Source: Parashewanella hymeniacidonis
GTDB lineage: Bacteria > Pseudomonadota > Gammaproteobacteria > Enterobacterales > Shewanellaceae
Assembly: GCF_016900895.1 (NCBI RefSeq)
Contig: NZ_JAFEUN010000005.1
Location: 1 to 64,000 of the forward strand
DNA: 64,000 nt
Direction: 5' to 3'
The first letter of the stretch is position 1. The number at the start of each line of letters is the position of its first letter. The position numbers were made by a program, and so were the translations under genes. This document shows, one piece after another, positions 18,501 through 28,942 of this stretch. The notes beneath the pieces are model-generated. The model saw only the letters and a list, made by a program, of their open reading frames with translations, did no database searches and was not told where the DNA came from.

Positions 18501-19261
18501 CCGCCACCACAAACACTGTAAACATATAATTCAACATCAGGTGCAATACCTAATACAGAGTGACTCACATGAGTACCGTGGTTTGTACCAGCATCAATTG
18601 GGTTTGGATCATCGTTAATGAAATCATAACCACCAATTACTTTGCCTTGAGGCCAGTTAACTGGTTGATCTGCAGTAGCTACAGCGGCTTCATAATCTTC
18701 TACTTTACCTGAACCACCGATTGCAGCATGCGTATAATCAACACCTGTATCTAATACAGCTACGCGTTGACCTTTACCTGATGCAATACCGTTAGTTACT
18801 AATTCTTTTGCATTAATATATTCAGCAGAAGCATCAACGTTAATTTCATAATCATAAAGAGGTAATACTGCTTTCACTTCAGATAGCTTGGAAATTTGAT
18901 CAAGCGCTGCGCTGTCAGCATCAACGATGATTGAGTTAGCCAAGATTTTAGTTTGGTCTAAAACTTTTACTTCTGAATTCAGTGTTTGAAGTTTCGAAAT
19001 TAGTACACGTTGTGAATTATCAACATTTGAAAGGGCACTTGCTGCACTTACTTTAGAACCTGTTTTGAAATCCGAAATTGAAGGCGAGTTTAGTTGTACC
19101 ATCCAAGCAGAAATTGTTTTTTTCTCTGGTTTAAAAGTTGCCTGTGTACCTTTAATGTTGTTTAGAGACTGGCCTGTAGTATTAAATTTTATGTCTGATT
19201 GTGCTATTGCTGTAGAAGCAACCAAAGCTGCCGAAACGGCGAGTGCTAATTTAGTTTTCAC
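15524..19261 (-). CDS. Secreted S8 subtilisin-like protease with GlyGly-CTERM
   Basis: About 1245 residues. Signal peptide AVSAALVASTAIAQ, then an inhibitor I9 prodomain, then the S8 triad: Asp in VAVLDTGVDYTH, His in NHGTHVSHS and Ser in SGTSFSAPI. A PA domain with GCLEFAEDVDFSGKAVIIDR is inserted in the catalytic domain. Fn3-like and cadherin/PKD-like repeats follow, then a charged spacer EPTPEPKKKKSSGSLGWLAL and an arginine end typical of GlyGly-CTERM. The GTG start at 19261 is chosen since AAGGAAA lies 8 bases upstream and it yields MKTKLALAV, the same start as the M36 protease. By family it is a vibriolysin-unrelated, cell-surface or type II secreted serine protease. Confidence 0.9.
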   Translation of the reverse strand: MKTKLALAVSAALVASTAIAQSDIKFNTTGQSLNNIKGTQATFKPEKKTISAWMVQLNSPSISDFKTGSKVSAASALSNVDNSQRVLISKLQTLNSEVKVLDQTKILANSIIVDADSAALDQISKLSEVKAVLPLYDYEINVDASAEYINAKELVTNGIASGKGQRVAVLDTGVDYTHAAIGGSGKVEDYEAAVATADQPVNWPQGKVIGGYDFINDDPNPIDAGTNHGTHVSHSVLGIAPDVELYVYSVCGGGCPGLAQFQALEAAMDPNSDGDISDRVDTVNMSLGGNFGDVDGGAVQVLIDQMVELGVNLVISAGNDGPTPFIVGGPSTSNNALSVGAMTHPEGQNAIVTSMVGGEEVTAYASGFNPELDFSFNNETAPLVYPEANQDGCLEFAEDVDFSGKAVIIDRGGCAFTDKVLNAQARGASFVVIANNSEGEFFSPGGFAEGITIPSVGINQDLGNTLKAQIEGGAGQSFSFVSKSFDDSGAIATFTSRGPSIAGTLKPEITAPGTAILTAQPGLGDGLTPISGTSFSAPITAGALSIIREAHEDRDAFEIKAIAMNTANLAVYAEPIGLNRQAELAPISYVGAGLVDVKKAVNTPIAAWDKETKQAALAYGLVSVKEKTSVTKTVTVKNYSDSDQTYTLNPRPRFADDADTGALTFTLPDSVIIPAGESIEVEVTAHIDPSKLPAWNLHSALIGDLTIGENGLSEGDAINAASAELTRIEFDGSIEFLNGNDKAIHVVYHMLPKPTDNAEVSFVSSQTGNLFFITNTGGTAIDAPFSSSLIATDPIEKERRHDLTAGSTEFFPNSACDSGFVMSNTVQVRDPVLYTLPASYQADFDVDNDGEWDFVSQTAREEWFTPNGSDLTGLVAFNHPYGVGRGSITPAIHNAGNNYVTTLACSEDVGITKQMFDEKATVKVRYRVESTSYSPVASDSADTVEADLVVAPSTSQVRMLSVNGTNGASISSVSTSDVGEEISVLQPGESALLEVVRDPNTQGVLVLTDTGNLDVEVNYDTVYTNIMIKEASFSVDKGTEAGSVLGQLDVYSGDIQDVPVSGFSITENSSELITVNAQGQLIATQAIDQSTADVMLKVKAIDVNGDVSDNETTITVAVNNTAPVISLENVSAQENSEVTVAATVEDAEEDKLTLTWAQTGGEATEFTESEDQLSVSFTAPAGSGEFTFSLTASDGREEVTESSTVTVTVTPAPEPTPEPKKKKSSGSLGWLALLLTPVAFLRRRK

Positions 19262-19589
19262 AACTATTTTCCTTGTCAACTGGAACGACGATAGTGATAG
19301 GAAACATCAAATATACGTCTTTTGTTATAATTTTGTTTGTTAGAAATAAAGTATGTTTCAAAAATATTTCGTAGATGCATTTCTATCACAAAAAGTTAAC
19401 ACTTGTAATAACTTTTTTTCATACAAGAACGCAATTGATTATAAAAAAAGCATAAATAAATAAATAGAAAATTAATAATTAGGAAATAATTATTAATTAT
19501 TATCTGTTTAGTGTTGATGGGAGGGTTTTGACGTTTATTTATGGGCGAATAGATTTATTGTTAATAAATGTAACTGCGCAATATGTATT
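19262..19589. other. AT-rich intergenic region upstream of S8 protease
   Basis: 328 bp with a low-complexity run of AATA/AATT repeats at about 19440-19505. It should hold the S8 promoter on the minus strand. No gene or terminator for rluA was recognised. Confidence 0.4.
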
Positions 19590-20258
19590 TTAATCTACAA
19601 AAGGAATGCGTGTTGAAAAAACGAGCTCTTCTTGACTGTAAGGTTGTTTAATTGATAGAGACTGCGCATGAAGGTTCAAGCGAGATCTTAACTTTTTTCC
19701 AACATCATCAGCATAAAAGCCATCGCCTAAAATAGGATGCCCCATCGCCATCATATGTACACGAAGTTGATGAGAACGCCCCGTGATTGGAGTTAATTTT
19801 ACTAATGTCGAATGAGTGTCATAACTCACGACTTCAAATAAAGTTTGTGAAGGCTTTCCAATTTGATGATCCACTTTTTGTTTAGGGCGATTAGGCCAGT
19901 CACAAATAAGTGGTAAGTTTACCTCGCCACTTTGCTGCTTTATATGGCCCACAACACGAGCGTAGTAGATTTTTTTGGTTTCTCTGTCCCTGAACTGGCG
20001 TTTTAATTCACTTTCTGCTTTTTTTCTCAAAGCGACAACCATAATGCCAGACGTGGCCATATCGAGGCGGTGCACAATTTGGGCATTAGGGTGCAACATT
20101 TTAACTCGAGCCCAAATGCTATCGGAATGTTTAGGGTCTCGGCCTGGAACAGACAGCAAACCTGATGGCTTGTTTACTACAATAATGTCTTTATCCTGAT
20201 AAAGGATATCAAGCCAAGGCACAGTTGGAGGATTGTAAACAAAGTCAGGCACAGACAT
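19590..20258 (-). CDS. rluA: Pseudouridine synthase RluA (23S rRNA U746 / tRNA U32)
   Basis: The 222-residue enzyme isomerises uridine to pseudouridine. It has the RluA-family catalytic motif IVHRLDMATSG with the nucleophilic Asp, the preceding VVNKPSGLLSVPGR block and the C-terminal LTPITGRSHQLRVHM block. No S4 domain is present, which fits the short RluA type that acts on both 23S rRNA and tRNA, rather than RluC or RluD. It is transcribed away from the nqr operon. Confidence 0.9.
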   Translation of the reverse strand: MSVPDFVYNPPTVPWLDILYQDKDIIVVNKPSGLLSVPGRDPKHSDSIWARVKMLHPNAQIVHRLDMATSGIMVVALRKKAESELKRQFRDRETKKIYYARVVGHIKQQSGEVNLPLICDWPNRPKQKVDHQIGKPSQTLFEVVSYDTHSTLVKLTPITGRSHQLRVHMMAMGHPILGDGFYADDVGKKLRSRLNLHAQSLSIKQPYSQEELVFSTRIPFVD

Positions 20259-20673
20259 ATAAAGGTAGTTTTAAGCTCAAAAACAGAAGTGCGCAAAGAT
20301 ACTGACTCTTGGCTATCAGTGCAAGTGAAGATTAAGTTTCTTAGATGTTGATAGATAATTTGCTACACAGAACTCTTTATTGAAGATTCCTCTCATGTTT
20401 CTGTTAAAAATCTATGTAGTTTCAAAAGCATTTAAATTGTTATCAATAGTTTAAATGCTTAACGGGTGCTGACAATTCACAATTCTGCCACAGAATTAAC
20501 CCATATTTTTCGTGGCGATATACGGCTAATTGGGGTAAAATGCGCGCGACCAACGTGATTGCGATCGCAAATCTGCGATATTTCTGCGTCAGCTCAACAC
20601 TCGAATGTATTTGATTTTTGAGGGTTTTGTGACGTGGACGCATTTTATTTCCTTCAACGTAGTGCTTGTGGAT
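20259..20673. other. Divergent promoter region rluA / nqr operon
   Basis: 415 bp without a gene. Contains an 11-bp inverted repeat (20426-20460), listed separately, and a candidate nqr promoter with TAAAAT near 20536. Short dyads based on GCGATCGC near 20563 are also present. Confidence 0.45.
20426..20460. promoter_or_regulatory. Perfect inverted repeat upstream of nqrA
   Basis: AAGCATTTAAA at 20426-20436 is matched by TTTAAATGCTT at 20450-20460 with a 13-base spacer. No T run follows, so it reads more as an operator or structured element than a terminator. It lies 213 bp upstream of nqrA and 167 bp upstream of rluA. Confidence 0.4.
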
Positions 20674-22008
20674 ATGATTACAATTAAGAAAGGATTGGAT
20701 CTACCTATTGCTGGTGGACCAGAACAAGTTATCCATAATGGCCCAGCCATTAAACAGGTAGCTACACTGGGTGAAGAGTATATTGGCCTGCGTCCGACGA
20801 TGAAAGTTCGTGTCGGCGACAAGGTACAGAAAGGTCAGGTGATTTTTGAAGACAAAAAGAATCCTGGCGTTGTATATACGGCTTTAGCTAGTGGTACAGT
20901 TACCGCAATAAACAGGGGCGCAAAGCGTGTCCTGCAATCTGTCGTTATTGATGTAGAAGGCAATGAGCAAGTGTCTTTTGCAAAGTATGACGCAGGGCAG
21001 CTCGACAGCTTAGAAGCCAATAAAGTTCGTGAAAACCTGGTTCAATCAGGTTTGTGGACTTCATTGCGTACCCGTCCATTCAGCAAAGTACCTGCCATCG
21101 ATTCTGATGCTGCGGGAATTTTCGTGACGGCAATTGATACGCAGCCATTGGCGGCTGACCCAGTTGTTATTATTAACGAACATAAAGACGATTTTGCTAA
21201 CGGCTTAAAAGTGTTAGCGAAGTTGACCCAAGGGAAAGTGTTCTTGTGTAAACCACAAGGTGCCGACATCCCTTCTGCCAACACTCAAGTAGAAGAGTTT
21301 GGTGGTGTTCACCCAGCAGGTCTAGTAGGGACTCATATCCATCACTTGCTTCCTGCTTCAGCTAATCGCACGGTTTGGCATATTGGTTACCAAGATGTAA
21401 TTGCCATTGGTCAGCTATTTATGACTGGCGAATTAAATGTTGAGCGAGTTGTTGCTGTAGGTGGCCCTAAAGCCCTTAAGCCAAGATTACTTCGTACTGT
21501 AGCCGGTGCAAGTACGACTGAGCTAATGGCTAAAGAAACGCAGGAAGGAAGTGTTCGTGTTATCTCAGGTTCAGTGTTGAACGGTCGCACAGCGGCAGGC
21601 CCACACGCATTCTTGGGTCGCTATCACGCACAGGTAAGTGTTTTAGAAGAAGGTACAGAAAAAGAATTTCTTGGTTGGGCAATGCCTGGTGCTAAGAAGT
21701 ATTCTGCAACTCGTGCATTTTTGTCTCACTTATCGCCATCACGTTTATTCAACCTAACGACCTCTACAGGTGGTTCAGATCGTTCAATGGTACCAATTGG
21801 TGCTTATGAGCGTGTTATGCCGTTAGATATTCTTCCTACTATGCTATTACGTGACTTGTTGTCAGGTGATGTTGATGGCGCACAAGCATTAGGTGCGTTA
21901 GAGCTTGATGAAGAAGATTTAGCGTTATGTACTTTCGTATGTCCAGGCAAGTATGATCACGGATCATATCTTCGCGACTGTTTAGATACGATCGAGAGGG
22001 AAGGCTAA
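20674..22008 (+). CDS. nqrA: Na+-translocating NADH:quinone reductase subunit A
   Basis: NqrA is the cytoplasmic subunit of the Na+-NQR complex, which couples NADH oxidation by ubiquinone to Na+ export. The ATG at 20674 yields the family start [18 protein letters not shown]; an in-frame upstream start at 20605 would add 23 residues not seen in the family. At 444 residues the length is normal. The [13 protein letters not shown] and [15 protein letters not shown] blocks are NqrA hallmarks. Its last base is the first base of nqrB's ATG (TAATG). Confidence 0.96.
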   Translation: MITIKKGLDLPIAGGPEQVIHNGPAIKQVATLGEEYIGLRPTMKVRVGDKVQKGQVIFEDKKNPGVVYTALASGTVTAINRGAKRVLQSVVIDVEGNEQVSFAKYDAGQLDSLEANKVRENLVQSGLWTSLRTRPFSKVPAIDSDAAGIFVTAIDTQPLAADPVVIINEHKDDFANGLKVLAKLTQGKVFLCKPQGADIPSANTQVEEFGGVHPAGLVGTHIHHLLPASANRTVWHIGYQDVIAIGQLFMTGELNVERVVAVGGPKALKPRLLRTVAGASTTELMAKETQEGSVRVISGSVLNGRTAAGPHAFLGRYHAQVSVLEEGTEKEFLGWAMPGAKKYSATRAFLSHLSPSRLFNLTTSTGGSDRSMVPIGAYERVMPLDILPTMLLRDLLSGDVDGAQALGALELDEEDLALCTFVCPGKYDHGSYLRDCLDTIEREG

Positions 22009-23207
22009 TGGGCTTAAAGAGTTTTTTCGAACGTATCGAACCGAACTTTGAAAAAGGCGGTAAATACGAAAAGTGGTATGCGCTATTTGAAGCGGTATAC
22101 ACAGTATTCTATACACCAGGTCACGTAAATAAGGGTCGTACTCACGTTCGTGATAATATCGACTTGAAACGTATCATGATCACTGTATGGGCATGTGCTT
22201 TCCCAGCGATGTTTATGGGGATGTATAACGTTGGTCTGCAAGCACAAGACGCATTAATTGCTGGTTTTGGCACACCTGACGTTTGGCAAGTTGACCTATT
22301 CGGTATGTTTGGTGCTCACCTTACTAAAGACGCTCACTGGGCGACTTTACTGTGGTACGGTGCTTGTTTCTTCCTACCAGTTTATGCAACAGCATTTATT
22401 GTTGGTGGTTTCTGGGAAGTCCTGTTTGCATCTGTTCGTGGTCACGAGATTAACGAAGGTTTCTTCGTAACATCGATTCTTTTTGCACTAACACTGCCAC
22501 CAACCATTCCTTTATATATGGTTGCGCTGGGTATTACCTTCGGTGTTGTGGTTGCAAAAGAAGTATTCGGTGGTACAGGTCGTAACTTCCTTAACCCTGC
22601 GCTTGCAGGTCGTGCGTTCCTATTCTTTGCTTACCCATTAAATATGTCTGGTGACACGTCTTGGGTTGTAGCTGATGGTTTCTCTGGAGCTACGGCATTA
22701 AGCCAAGCGGCAGCAGGTCACTTCAGTTATGCGTTTGACCAAAGATGGTGGGATGCGTTCTTAGGTTTCATTCCAGGTTCGATGGGTGAAGTATCGACGT
22801 TAGCTATCCTTATCGGTGGTTTAGTTATCATCTACGCTAAGATTGCATCATGGCGAATAGTTGGTGGCTTGATGGTCGGTATGATTGCTGTTTCAACATT
22901 ACTGAATCTTATTGGTAGTAGCACGAATCCGATGTTTGCGATGCCGTGGTACTGGCACTTAGTACTAGGTGGTTTTGCGTTCGGTATGATGTTCATGGCA
23001 ACCGATCCAGTTTCAGCTTCATTTACCAATAAAGGTAAATGGTGCTACGGTATCTTAATCGGTGCGATGGTGGTATTCATCCGTGTGATCAACCCTGCAT
23101 TCCCTGAGGGCATGATGTTAGCGATTTTATTCTCTAACTTGTTTGCTCCATTGTTCGACCACTTTGTGGTTCAGTCGAATATTAAAAGGAGGATCGCTCG
23201 TGGCTAA
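22008..23207 (+). CDS. nqrB: Na+-NQR subunit B
   Basis: A 399-residue membrane subunit with about 10 hydrophobic segments. It carries covalently bound FMN on the Thr of the motif seen here as [10 protein letters not shown], plus riboflavin, and forms part of the Na+ channel and the quinone site. Translationally coupled to nqrA (TAATG) and overlapping nqrC by 8 bp. Confidence 0.96.
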   Translation: MGLKSFFERIEPNFEKGGKYEKWYALFEAVYTVFYTPGHVNKGRTHVRDNIDLKRIMITVWACAFPAMFMGMYNVGLQAQDALIAGFGTPDVWQVDLFGMFGAHLTKDAHWATLLWYGACFFLPVYATAFIVGGFWEVLFASVRGHEINEGFFVTSILFALTLPPTIPLYMVALGITFGVVVAKEVFGGTGRNFLNPALAGRAFLFFAYPLNMSGDTSWVVADGFSGATALSQAAAGHFSYAFDQRWWDAFLGFIPGSMGEVSTLAILIGGLVIIYAKIASWRIVGGLMVGMIAVSTLLNLIGSSTNPMFAMPWYWHLVLGGFAFGMMFMATDPVSASFTNKGKWCYGILIGAMVVFIRVINPAFPEGMMLAILFSNLFAPLFDHFVVQSNIKRRIARG

Positions 23208-24006
23208 CGCAGCAAATAAAGATTCATTTGGAAGAACGCTATTCACCGTTGTTGGCCTGTGTTTGGTTTGTTCGATTTTAGTATCGGCAGCCGCTGTTAT
23301 GCTTAAGCCTACTCAAGATCAAAATAAGCGTTTTGATAAGCAGAAATATATCCTTTCTGCGGCTGGCTTAATGAAAGACACCAGTAAAGCGACTAAAAAA
23401 CAAGTTGAAGATATCTATAATGCTCGTATCACAGCGAAGATTGTAAATCTGAAAACGGGTGACTTTACAAATGCAACGAAAGCACAAGCTGATGTGTTCG
23501 ATATGGACAAAGCAGCACGTGATCCAAAGATCTCTTTCAAACCTGAACACGATATAGCTTCTGTTAAGCGTGTGGCTGATGACGCCGTGGTATACTTAGT
23601 TCGTAGTGAGCAAGGTAAACTTGAAACGGTTATTCTACCAATTAAAGGTTATGGCCTTTGGTCTACCATGTATGCTTTCTTAGCACTTAAACCAGACATG
23701 AATACCGTTGAAAGCTTGGTTTACTACAAATTCTCAGGCTCTGGTGAAACGCCAGGTCTAGGTGGTGAAGTTCAAAACCCGAAATGGATTGCTAAGTGGA
23801 CGGGCAAAAAGTTATATGATGACAAAGGTAACTTTGTTATGAAAGTAACTAAAAACCCTGTTGAAGCTGAAACAGTTCATGGTGTTGATGCGCTTTCTGG
23901 CGCAACCCTAACCAGTAATGGTGTTCAGCATTCACTAACATTCTGGCTTGGTAAAGAAGGTTTTGCTCAGTTTATCGATAAAGCCCGTAAAGGAGGGTTA
24001 AAGTAA
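23200..24006 (+). CDS. nqrC: Na+-NQR subunit C
   Basis: The 268-residue periplasm-facing subunit has one N-terminal membrane helix ([20 protein letters not shown]) and an FMN-binding domain. The covalent flavin site is the Thr in [12 protein letters not shown]. The start is GTG at 23200, with AAAGGAGG about 8 bases upstream; longer in-frame starts would run back into nqrB. FMN attachment needs ApbE, encoded downstream at 28943. Confidence 0.95.
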   Translation: MANAANKDSFGRTLFTVVGLCLVCSILVSAAAVMLKPTQDQNKRFDKQKYILSAAGLMKDTSKATKKQVEDIYNARITAKIVNLKTGDFTNATKAQADVFDMDKAARDPKISFKPEHDIASVKRVADDAVVYLVRSEQGKLETVILPIKGYGLWSTMYAFLALKPDMNTVESLVYYKFSGSGETPGLGGEVQNPKWIAKWTGKKLYDDKGNFVMKVTKNPVEAETVHGVDALSGATLTSNGVQHSLTFWLGKEGFAQFIDKARKGGLK

Positions 24007-24638
24007 TGGCTGATGCTAAAGAACTTAAATCGGTCTTAACTGGCCCGATTATCAGTAATAACCCAATTGCGCTTCAAGTATTGGGTGTATGTAGCGCTCT
24101 AGCTGTAACCAGTAAAATGGAAACGGCGTTGGTAATGACCTTAGCATTGACTGCGGTAACGGCGTTTTCTAACCTGTTTATCTCAATCATCCGTAATCAA
24201 ATCCCGAGCAGTGTTCGTATTATCGTTCAAATGACCATTATTGCGTCATTGGTAATCGTGGTTGACCAGGTACTGCAAGCGTTTGCTTATGATGTAGCAA
24301 AGCAGCTATCAGTATTCGTTGGTTTGATTATTACTAACTGTATCGTGATGGGTCGTGCTGAAGCGTACGCAATGAAGACTCCGCCAATGATGAGCTTTAT
24401 GGATGGTATCGGTAACGGTTTAGGTTACGGTGCAATTCTTCTAGGCGTAGGTTTTGTTCGTGAGTTATTTGGTAACGGCAGTTTGTTCGGTATCGAAATC
24501 ATGAAGAAGATCTCTGAAGGCGGTTGGTATCAACCAAATGGTCTACTGCTTCTTCCACCAAGTGCGTTTTTCTTAATCGGTATTCTGATTTGGATCATCC
24601 GTACTTATAAGCCTGACCAAGTTGAAGCGAAAGGGTAA
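24006..24638 (+). CDS. nqrD: Na+-NQR subunit D
   Basis: A 210-residue protein of six membrane helices, with the [21 protein letters not shown] start and the [12 protein letters not shown] block conserved in NqrD/RnfE. In the complex it and NqrE hold an intramembrane Fe-S centre between paired cysteines (here in VCSAL and TNCIVM). It is coupled to nqrC by TAATG. Confidence 0.95.
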   Translation: MADAKELKSVLTGPIISNNPIALQVLGVCSALAVTSKMETALVMTLALTAVTAFSNLFISIIRNQIPSSVRIIVQMTIIASLVIVVDQVLQAFAYDVAKQLSVFVGLIITNCIVMGRAEAYAMKTPPMMSFMDGIGNGLGYGAILLGVGFVRELFGNGSLFGIEIMKKISEGGWYQPNGLLLLPPSAFFLIGILIWIIRTYKPDQVEAKG

Positions 24639-24643
24639 GCGTA

Positions 24644-25252
24644 ATGGAACATTTAATCAGTTTGTTTATTCGCTCTGTTTTCATTGAAAACATGGCACTA
24701 TCCTTCTTCCTTGGTATGTGTACTTTCCTAGCGGTATCTAAGAAAGTAACAACGGCGATGGGCTTAGGTGTTGCAGTTATCGTGGTATTGGCGATTTCAG
24801 TACCAGCTAACCAGATTATTTATCAAGGTTTATTAGCACCAGGTGCCCTTGCATGGGCAGGTTTCCCTGATGCAGATTTGAGCTTTCTGAAATTCATCAC
24901 TTTCATTGGTGTAATTGCAGCATTGGTTCAAATTTTGGAAATGGCATTGGATAAGTATTTCCCACCTTTGTATAACGCACTGGGTATTTTCCTACCACTG
25001 ATTACAGTGAACTGTGCGATTTTTGGCGCTGTATCATTCATGGTAGAACGTGATTATAACTTAGGTGAAAGTGTGGTATTTGGTATCGGTTCTGGTGTCG
25101 GTTGGGCACTGGCTATCGTGTTGCTTGCGGGTATCCGTGAGAAGATGAAGTACGCTGATGTACCAGATGGCTTACGCGGTCTTGGTATTACCTTTATCAC
25201 CGCTGGTCTTATGGCCTTAGGTTTTATGTCATTTTCAGGCGTGTCACTGTAA
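24644..25252 (+). CDS. nqrE: Na+-NQR subunit E
   Basis: 202 residues, six membrane helices, paralogous to NqrD. Conserved cysteines occur in [10 protein letters not shown] and [10 protein letters not shown], the pair that with NqrD binds the intramembrane Fe-S cluster. The start lies 5 bases after nqrD's stop. Confidence 0.95.
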   Translation: MEHLISLFIRSVFIENMALSFFLGMCTFLAVSKKVTTAMGLGVAVIVVLAISVPANQIIYQGLLAPGALAWAGFPDADLSFLKFITFIGVIAALVQILEMALDKYFPPLYNALGIFLPLITVNCAIFGAVSFMVERDYNLGESVVFGIGSGVGWALAIVLLAGIREKMKYADVPDGLRGLGITFITAGLMALGFMSFSGVSL

Positions 25253-25311
25253 CACGCCCATTGACAGAGTATTTTAGGGCAATTTAATTAGGACCCTCTA
25301 AGGATAAGTTG

Positions 25312-26538
25312 ATGGATATTATTTTCTTAGGTGTAGGTATGTTCACTGTGATCGTACTGGTATTAGTTTTAGTGATTTTATTCGCTAAATCTAAACTGGT
25401 TGCGTCAGGTGATATTACCATCGGCATCAACGGTGATGCTGACAAAGCAATTAAGACCGCTGCTGGCGGAAAATTACTAGGTGCATTAGCCGAAAGCGGT
25501 ATCTTTGTTTCAAGTGCATGTGGTGGCGGTGGCTCATGTGGTCAATGCCGTGTGAACATCAAATCAGGCGGTGGTGATATTCTGCCTACTGAATTAGATC
25601 ACATTACTAAAGGTGAAGCTCGCCAAGGTTGTCGTTTATCATGTCAGGTAAATGTTAAAACTGACATGGAGATCGAACTTGACGAAGAAATCTTCGGCAT
25701 CAAGAAATGGGAATGTGACGTTATCTCTAACGATAACAAAGCCACATTCATTAAAGAGCTTAAGCTTGGCATTCCTGATGGTGAATCTGTACCTTTCCGT
25801 GCAGGTGGTTATATTCAAATTGAAGCACCAGCTCACCATGTAAAATATGCTGATTTTGATGTACCAGCAGAATACCGTGGCGATTGGGAACACTTTGGTT
25901 TCTTCAAGTTAGAGTCAAAAGTAGACGAAGAAACGATTCGTGCATACTCAATGGCTAACTACCCAGAAGAAGAAGGCATCATTATGTTGAACGTGCGTAT
26001 TGCTACGCCGCCTCCACGTAATTTAAGTCTACCTTGTGGTAAAATGTCATCGTACATTTGGAGCCTAAAAGCGGGTGACAAAGTAACGATTTCAGGTCCA
26101 TTTGGTGAATTCTTTGCGAAAGAAACTGATGCTGAGATGGTATTTGTTGGTGGTGGTGCAGGTATGGCGCCGATGCGTTCTCATATTTTCGACCAACTTA
26201 AACGTCTTAACTCAGATCGTAAGATGTCATTCTGGTACGGTGCACGTTCTAAGCGTGAAATGTTCTATGTTGAAGATTTCGATGGCTTAGCAGCGGATAA
26301 CGATAACTTTGATTGGCACGTTGCGCTTTCAGATCCTCAACCAGAGGACAACTGGGACGGTTATACTGGCTTCATTCATAACGTTCTTTATGAAAACTAC
26401 TTGAAAGATCATGAAGCTCCTGAAGATTGTGAGTTCTACATGTGTGGCCCTCCAATGATGAATGCGGCAGTAATTGGTCTACTTAAAGATCTAGGTGTAG
26501 AAGACGAAAACATTCTACTGGATGATTTCGGTGGCTAA
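25312..26538 (+). CDS. nqrF: Na+-NQR subunit F, NADH-oxidising flavoprotein
   Basis: 408 residues. One N-terminal membrane helix, then a [2Fe-2S] domain with [10 protein letters not shown] and a later Cys in [11 protein letters not shown], then an FAD domain with RAYSMANYP and an NADH domain with [12 protein letters not shown]. It takes the hydride from NADH and passes electrons to the rest of the complex. The ATG at 25312 (AAGGA 9 bases upstream) is used rather than the TTG just before it. A strong terminator follows. Confidence 0.96.
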   Translation: MDIIFLGVGMFTVIVLVLVLVILFAKSKLVASGDITIGINGDADKAIKTAAGGKLLGALAESGIFVSSACGGGGSCGQCRVNIKSGGGDILPTELDHITKGEARQGCRLSCQVNVKTDMEIELDEEIFGIKKWECDVISNDNKATFIKELKLGIPDGESVPFRAGGYIQIEAPAHHVKYADFDVPAEYRGDWEHFGFFKLESKVDEETIRAYSMANYPEEEGIIMLNVRIATPPPRNLSLPCGKMSSYIWSLKAGDKVTISGPFGEFFAKETDAEMVFVGGGAGMAPMRSHIFDQLKRLNSDRKMSFWYGARSKREMFYVEDFDGLAADNDNFDWHVALSDPQPEDNWDGYTGFIHNVLYENYLKDHEAPEDCEFYMCGPPMMNAAVIGLLKDLGVEDENILLDDFGG

Positions 26539-26555
26539 ACACCATTAGTCTGATT

Positions 26556-26592
26556 TTAAAAACCGTATGTTGAGTCAACATGCGGTTTTTTT
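26556..26592 (+). terminator. Rho-independent terminator of nqrABCDEF
   Basis: AAAAACCGTATGTTGA pairs with TCAACATGCGGTTTTTTT (one mismatch/wobble), with a long T run. It separates the pump operon from the oxidoreductase gene that follows. Confidence 0.92.
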
Positions 26593-26763
26593 GTTTCTAT
26601 AGTTAAGGCAAAAATATTGATATTTAAATATAGAAAGTTCTAAGCGAAGTGTTCTGTTTTGATTAATTTTTGTTAATCTTTACGGCATTAATATGTCTTA
26701 TAGTAAGGTAAGTGCTTACTGTCCCTAAGGAAGGTGACGTTTATCTTTTTGAGAGGCGACACA

Positions 26764-28820
26764 ATGTCAAAAAAATCTGCAAGTCCAAAATCTATCAGTA
26801 GAAGAACATTACTTATTGCAACGTCTAGATTGAGTGTATTTACAGCACTTTTGTCTAATACGCTACAAGCAAAATCTTTATTAAACACAACTGAAAGTGA
26901 AACCCCTTCAGGTGTTGTTAATGAGTTAATTTATTACATTACAAGAAATGGATTACTTTGGGTAGCAGAGCATAAATTATTACTGTTTGAGAAGGTTTTG
27001 TTTTCACATCCAGATGCCTTAATTAATGTGCTGAAAGATACCTTGCTTACAGATATTGATTTAAAAACATTTAGACAGGTTTCTGCCTTAACAGATCGTA
27101 AGTTTAAATGGCTCGAAAGAAAAGATACAAAAAATGAGACATTTGAAAACTGGGGGAAATCGATTAGTAACACTCCAGTGAAACACACTATATAACTCAA
27201 GTTGCAGTCCTTAAGGAGCTCGTTCAAAAGGCCAAACAGAATAATTTAAGAATCAGAGTTGCACAATTCAGGCATTCATTTTCAGATGTTTTTTCTGAAA
27301 ATAAACAACTCTTAGTTTGCTTGCAAAGTAAACGGTTTGCTATTCGTAAGCCTAGTTTGCACCCTCCAATTGACCCTGAAAATGAATTTCAACAGATAGA
27401 ACTGATTGGCAAACCGTACTTAACCAAGCAGCGTCATCATTTGTGTAAAGTCGGCTCAGCAGTTCATAATAATCATATCCGGCTATGGAGTTATGAACAA
27501 TGGCAGAGTAAAAAATCTGACCCTGAAATGGATGCTTGGGGGATGCCATATGATGTAGTTCTTGTTGAAAATGCGCTTGGATCTGTATGTTGCTCAGGAT
27601 GTCACAGTGCAGGAATCAATACTCAATCACTTTCTGATTTAGTTGTAGCCATTGAGTTCATAAACACGAATGGCGAATTACAAACAGTTTGTGATTATGA
27701 AGAACTTAAATTAGCTCAATATACTATTCCTCAAGGTTGGCTTAATGACAAAGCAACACTTAAGAGCATAGTCGCCAATTTTGGCTTAATTGGTGTTGTT
27801 ACTTCCTTAGTCCTTCGTTTAGATGAACTGTCTTATGCCTTGCTTCAGCCAAAGCGAGTTCCAATACTGAGTACTATTCCACCCAAAAAACTGGATGATG
27901 CTCCAGATTTTTTTGCATCCCAGAAATCCTCTTCGACTGATTTAATCAAAGCCAAGGATAACTTTATAAAAATATGTGAGAGCGATTACTATGCAGAGTT
28001 TTTTTACTTTCCCTATCAACAAGATGCAATTGTAAATACATGGGATAACAGTGGCAGTTTTAACGATAGCATTCCATCACCAATTCAAGCGCATGATTTA
28101 GAACAGAATGTCCTCACTTATTTTGTCTATTTAATCACTCCTGTTTTGAGTAAGCTCCTCTCACAAGAAGAAGTTGCTAAATTATTTGCTGAGCTAACAA
28201 ACAAAGTTTTTTATCAACCAGAACAACCAGTGTGTATTCCTATCACTGAAGCTATGCATTTCCAAAGAGGTGTTCATAATATACCGGTGACTATTATGGA
28301 AATGAACATAGCAATACCGACCATGGATGATGGAAGTTTGGATTGGGCTGTGGCTTGGGACATTTGGTGGCGAGCAATGACCTTAATTTACTCTCAAGCA
28401 AAAGGCAAGCAGGCATTACAAACGACGATGGAAGTCCGAATCACTGGAGGATCGGAAGTTGCACTTTCTCCCTTATATGGAAGCAAGGCATGTTTTGCAA
28501 TTGAAATTTTAGGCAATTTACAAGTACCCAAGAAACAATGGATTGAGTTTATGCAATCTGTTTTGAATCAATGGCTCAGTGTTCGAGACAGTCAAGGAAA
28601 CCCTATCCAAGTGAGGCCCCATTGGAACAAGCAATGGCGTGAGCTTAAGTTTAACGGGCTGAGCGGCATCGATTATATGGCAAGTGTTTACTCTGAACAG
28701 ATTCAGTTATTTTTAGCAGGGTTGGAGCGAATCGCCATGGAAGGTGGATACAGCACAGAAGAAACACAGCAGTTATTCAGTAATCCAACTTTTGATAAAA
28801 TCATTTTTGGAAACTCATAA
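26764..28820 (+). pseudogene. Tat-exported FAD-binding oxidoreductase, broken by one frameshift
   Basis: Two ORFs (26764-27195 and, in another frame, about 27183-28820) make one protein of about 685 residues. The first has a Tat-like leader (SISRRTLLIATSRLSV). The second resembles a vanillyl-alcohol-oxidase type FAD domain with a substrate domain of the aldonolactone or cholesterol oxidase type (RIRVAQFRHSFSDVF, then VCCSGCHSAGINTQSLSDLV, IVANFGLIGVVTSLVL). Removing one TA from the TATATA run at 27189-27194 restores a continuous HTITQVAVLKELVQ reading. It lies between nqrF and apbE, which are normally adjacent. Substrate unknown. The break may be a pseudogene, a sequencing error or a slipped-strand switch. 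Confidence 0.75.
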
Positions 28821-28942
28821 ATTACTCAGATGACACTTGTTATTTATTAGACAGCTGTCCACTTTAAGTTAGGCAGCTGTATTATTTATGGTTTAAAATG
28901 AGGGGTAACTAGGAAGGCACTTGAACAATAGGAGTTCTGCCA

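Noticed and set aside
19440..19505. AATA-rich tandem-like run upstream of the S8 protease as an origin-type repeat
   Set aside because: Low-complexity AT sequence without consistent period or DnaA boxes nearby.
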